This document shows, piece after piece, positions 13,609-13,908 of a stretch of 13,908 bases of DNA (position 1 is the first letter of the stretch; each line of letters opens with the position of its first letter). Source of the DNA: CAZAMT01 sp964486145 (GTDB lineage Bacteria; Bacteroidota; Bacteroidia; Bacteroidales; JAAAOM01); the NCBI GenBank assembly GCA_964486145.1, contig CAZAMT010000086.1, positions 1 through 13,908 on the forward strand, given 5' to 3'. Under the pieces are notes generated by a model. The model saw only the letters and a list, made by a program, of their open reading frames with translations, made no database searches and had not been told where the DNA came from. A program made the position numbers and the translations under genes.

Positions 13609-13900
13609 CTAAATACAGTTTAATGGTGCTTATGTAAACAAAATGCTTCACGCCGTTTTTTTTGGCATGTTTTGCGGTTTCAAAAGCTAAATCGGAGTTT
13701 ACTTTAAAATATTCCTGCTCAGGAGCACCTTTCATTCGGTGTACCAGGGCTGCCAGGTGCAGCAAAACTTCGGAATTATCAAACTGTATTTCAACCGGTT
13801 TTACTTACAGCAAATCAATGTCCTGGATTTGATAACCCAGGTTTTCATTTTTTAAGTTTGTCCCGATAAAACCGGAGGTGCCGGTGATGGAGAGGATCAT
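13598..13900 (-). pseudogene. NAD-dependent epimerase/dehydratase (SDR) pseudogene, N-terminal fragment with in-frame stop
   Basis: From ATG 13900 the reading begins MILSITGTSGFIGTNLKNEN, an NAD-binding GxxGFIG loop, and stops at TAA 13805-13807 after 31 residues. In the same frame it resumes as VKPVEIQFDNSEVLLHLAAL, then VHRMKGAPEQEYFKVNSDLA and KHAKKNGVKHFVYISTIKLY, ending at TAA 13598-13600. HLAALVH, YFKVNSDLA and HFVYISTIK are standard extended-SDR segments, close to WbpV-type sugar-nucleotide epimerases. The catalytic YxxxK and the entire C-terminal substrate domain are missing. An in-frame nonsense codon plus a lost C-terminus mark it as dead. It suggests that another polysaccharide gene set once lay here or lies beyond the right edge. 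Confidence 0.75.
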
Positions 13901-13908
13901 AAATTCTG

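Overview
The window looks like chromosomal DNA of a Bacteroidota bacterium, probably a free-living or marine Bacteroidales/Marinilabiliales relative. This rests on AT-rich sequence, an S46 dipeptidyl-peptidase, a Bacteroidetes-type Wzi capsule protein, a FlaA1/CapD-type dehydratase, SiaB/SiaC-type regulators, and a TAnnTTTG-type promoter element. The lineage is inferred from gene content, not from a marker gene.

Left part (1-5014, all minus strand). In transcription order: a GT4 glycosyltransferase overlapping rnhB (RNase HII), a secreted S46 dipeptidyl-peptidase, rnhA (RNase HI), and the N-terminal part of a SiaB-like kinase that runs off the left edge. A 142-bp element with 15-bp inverted ends lies between the peptidase and rnhA.

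Middle (5015-11071, plus strand after a 531-bp divergent intergenic region). The intergenic region carries an ATCCGCG-type interspersed repeat. It is followed by a small ribbon-helix-helix-like protein, a SiaC-family phosphoprotein, a membrane-anchored UDP-sugar 4,6-dehydratase of the WbpM/CapD/FlaA1 type, a second GT4 glycosyltransferase and an outer-membrane Wzi-like capsule assembly protein. This reads as the regulated head of an exopolysaccharide or capsule locus. No flippase, polymerase, initiating phosphoglycosyl transferase or export gene is in the window, so the pathway here is partial.

Right part (11072-13908, minus strand). This is an accessory, rearranged stretch. In transcription order it holds an NAD-dependent epimerase pseudogene with an in-frame stop and lost C-terminus, two tandem paralogues of a small membrane coiled-coil protein of unknown function, a truncated nucleotidyltransferase remnant, and a 335-residue charged coiled-coil protein of unknown function. 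The paralogues share a perfect 156-bp block at their 3' ends and flanks but differ clearly upstream. One has gained three extra 21-bp (seven-residue) repeat units.

The best candidates for something little described are the membrane coiled-coil paralogue pair with its repeat-length variation and conversion-like identity block, and the SiaB/SiaC-type switch tied to a polysaccharide locus. No CRISPR array, rRNA, tRNA or intact transposase was seen.
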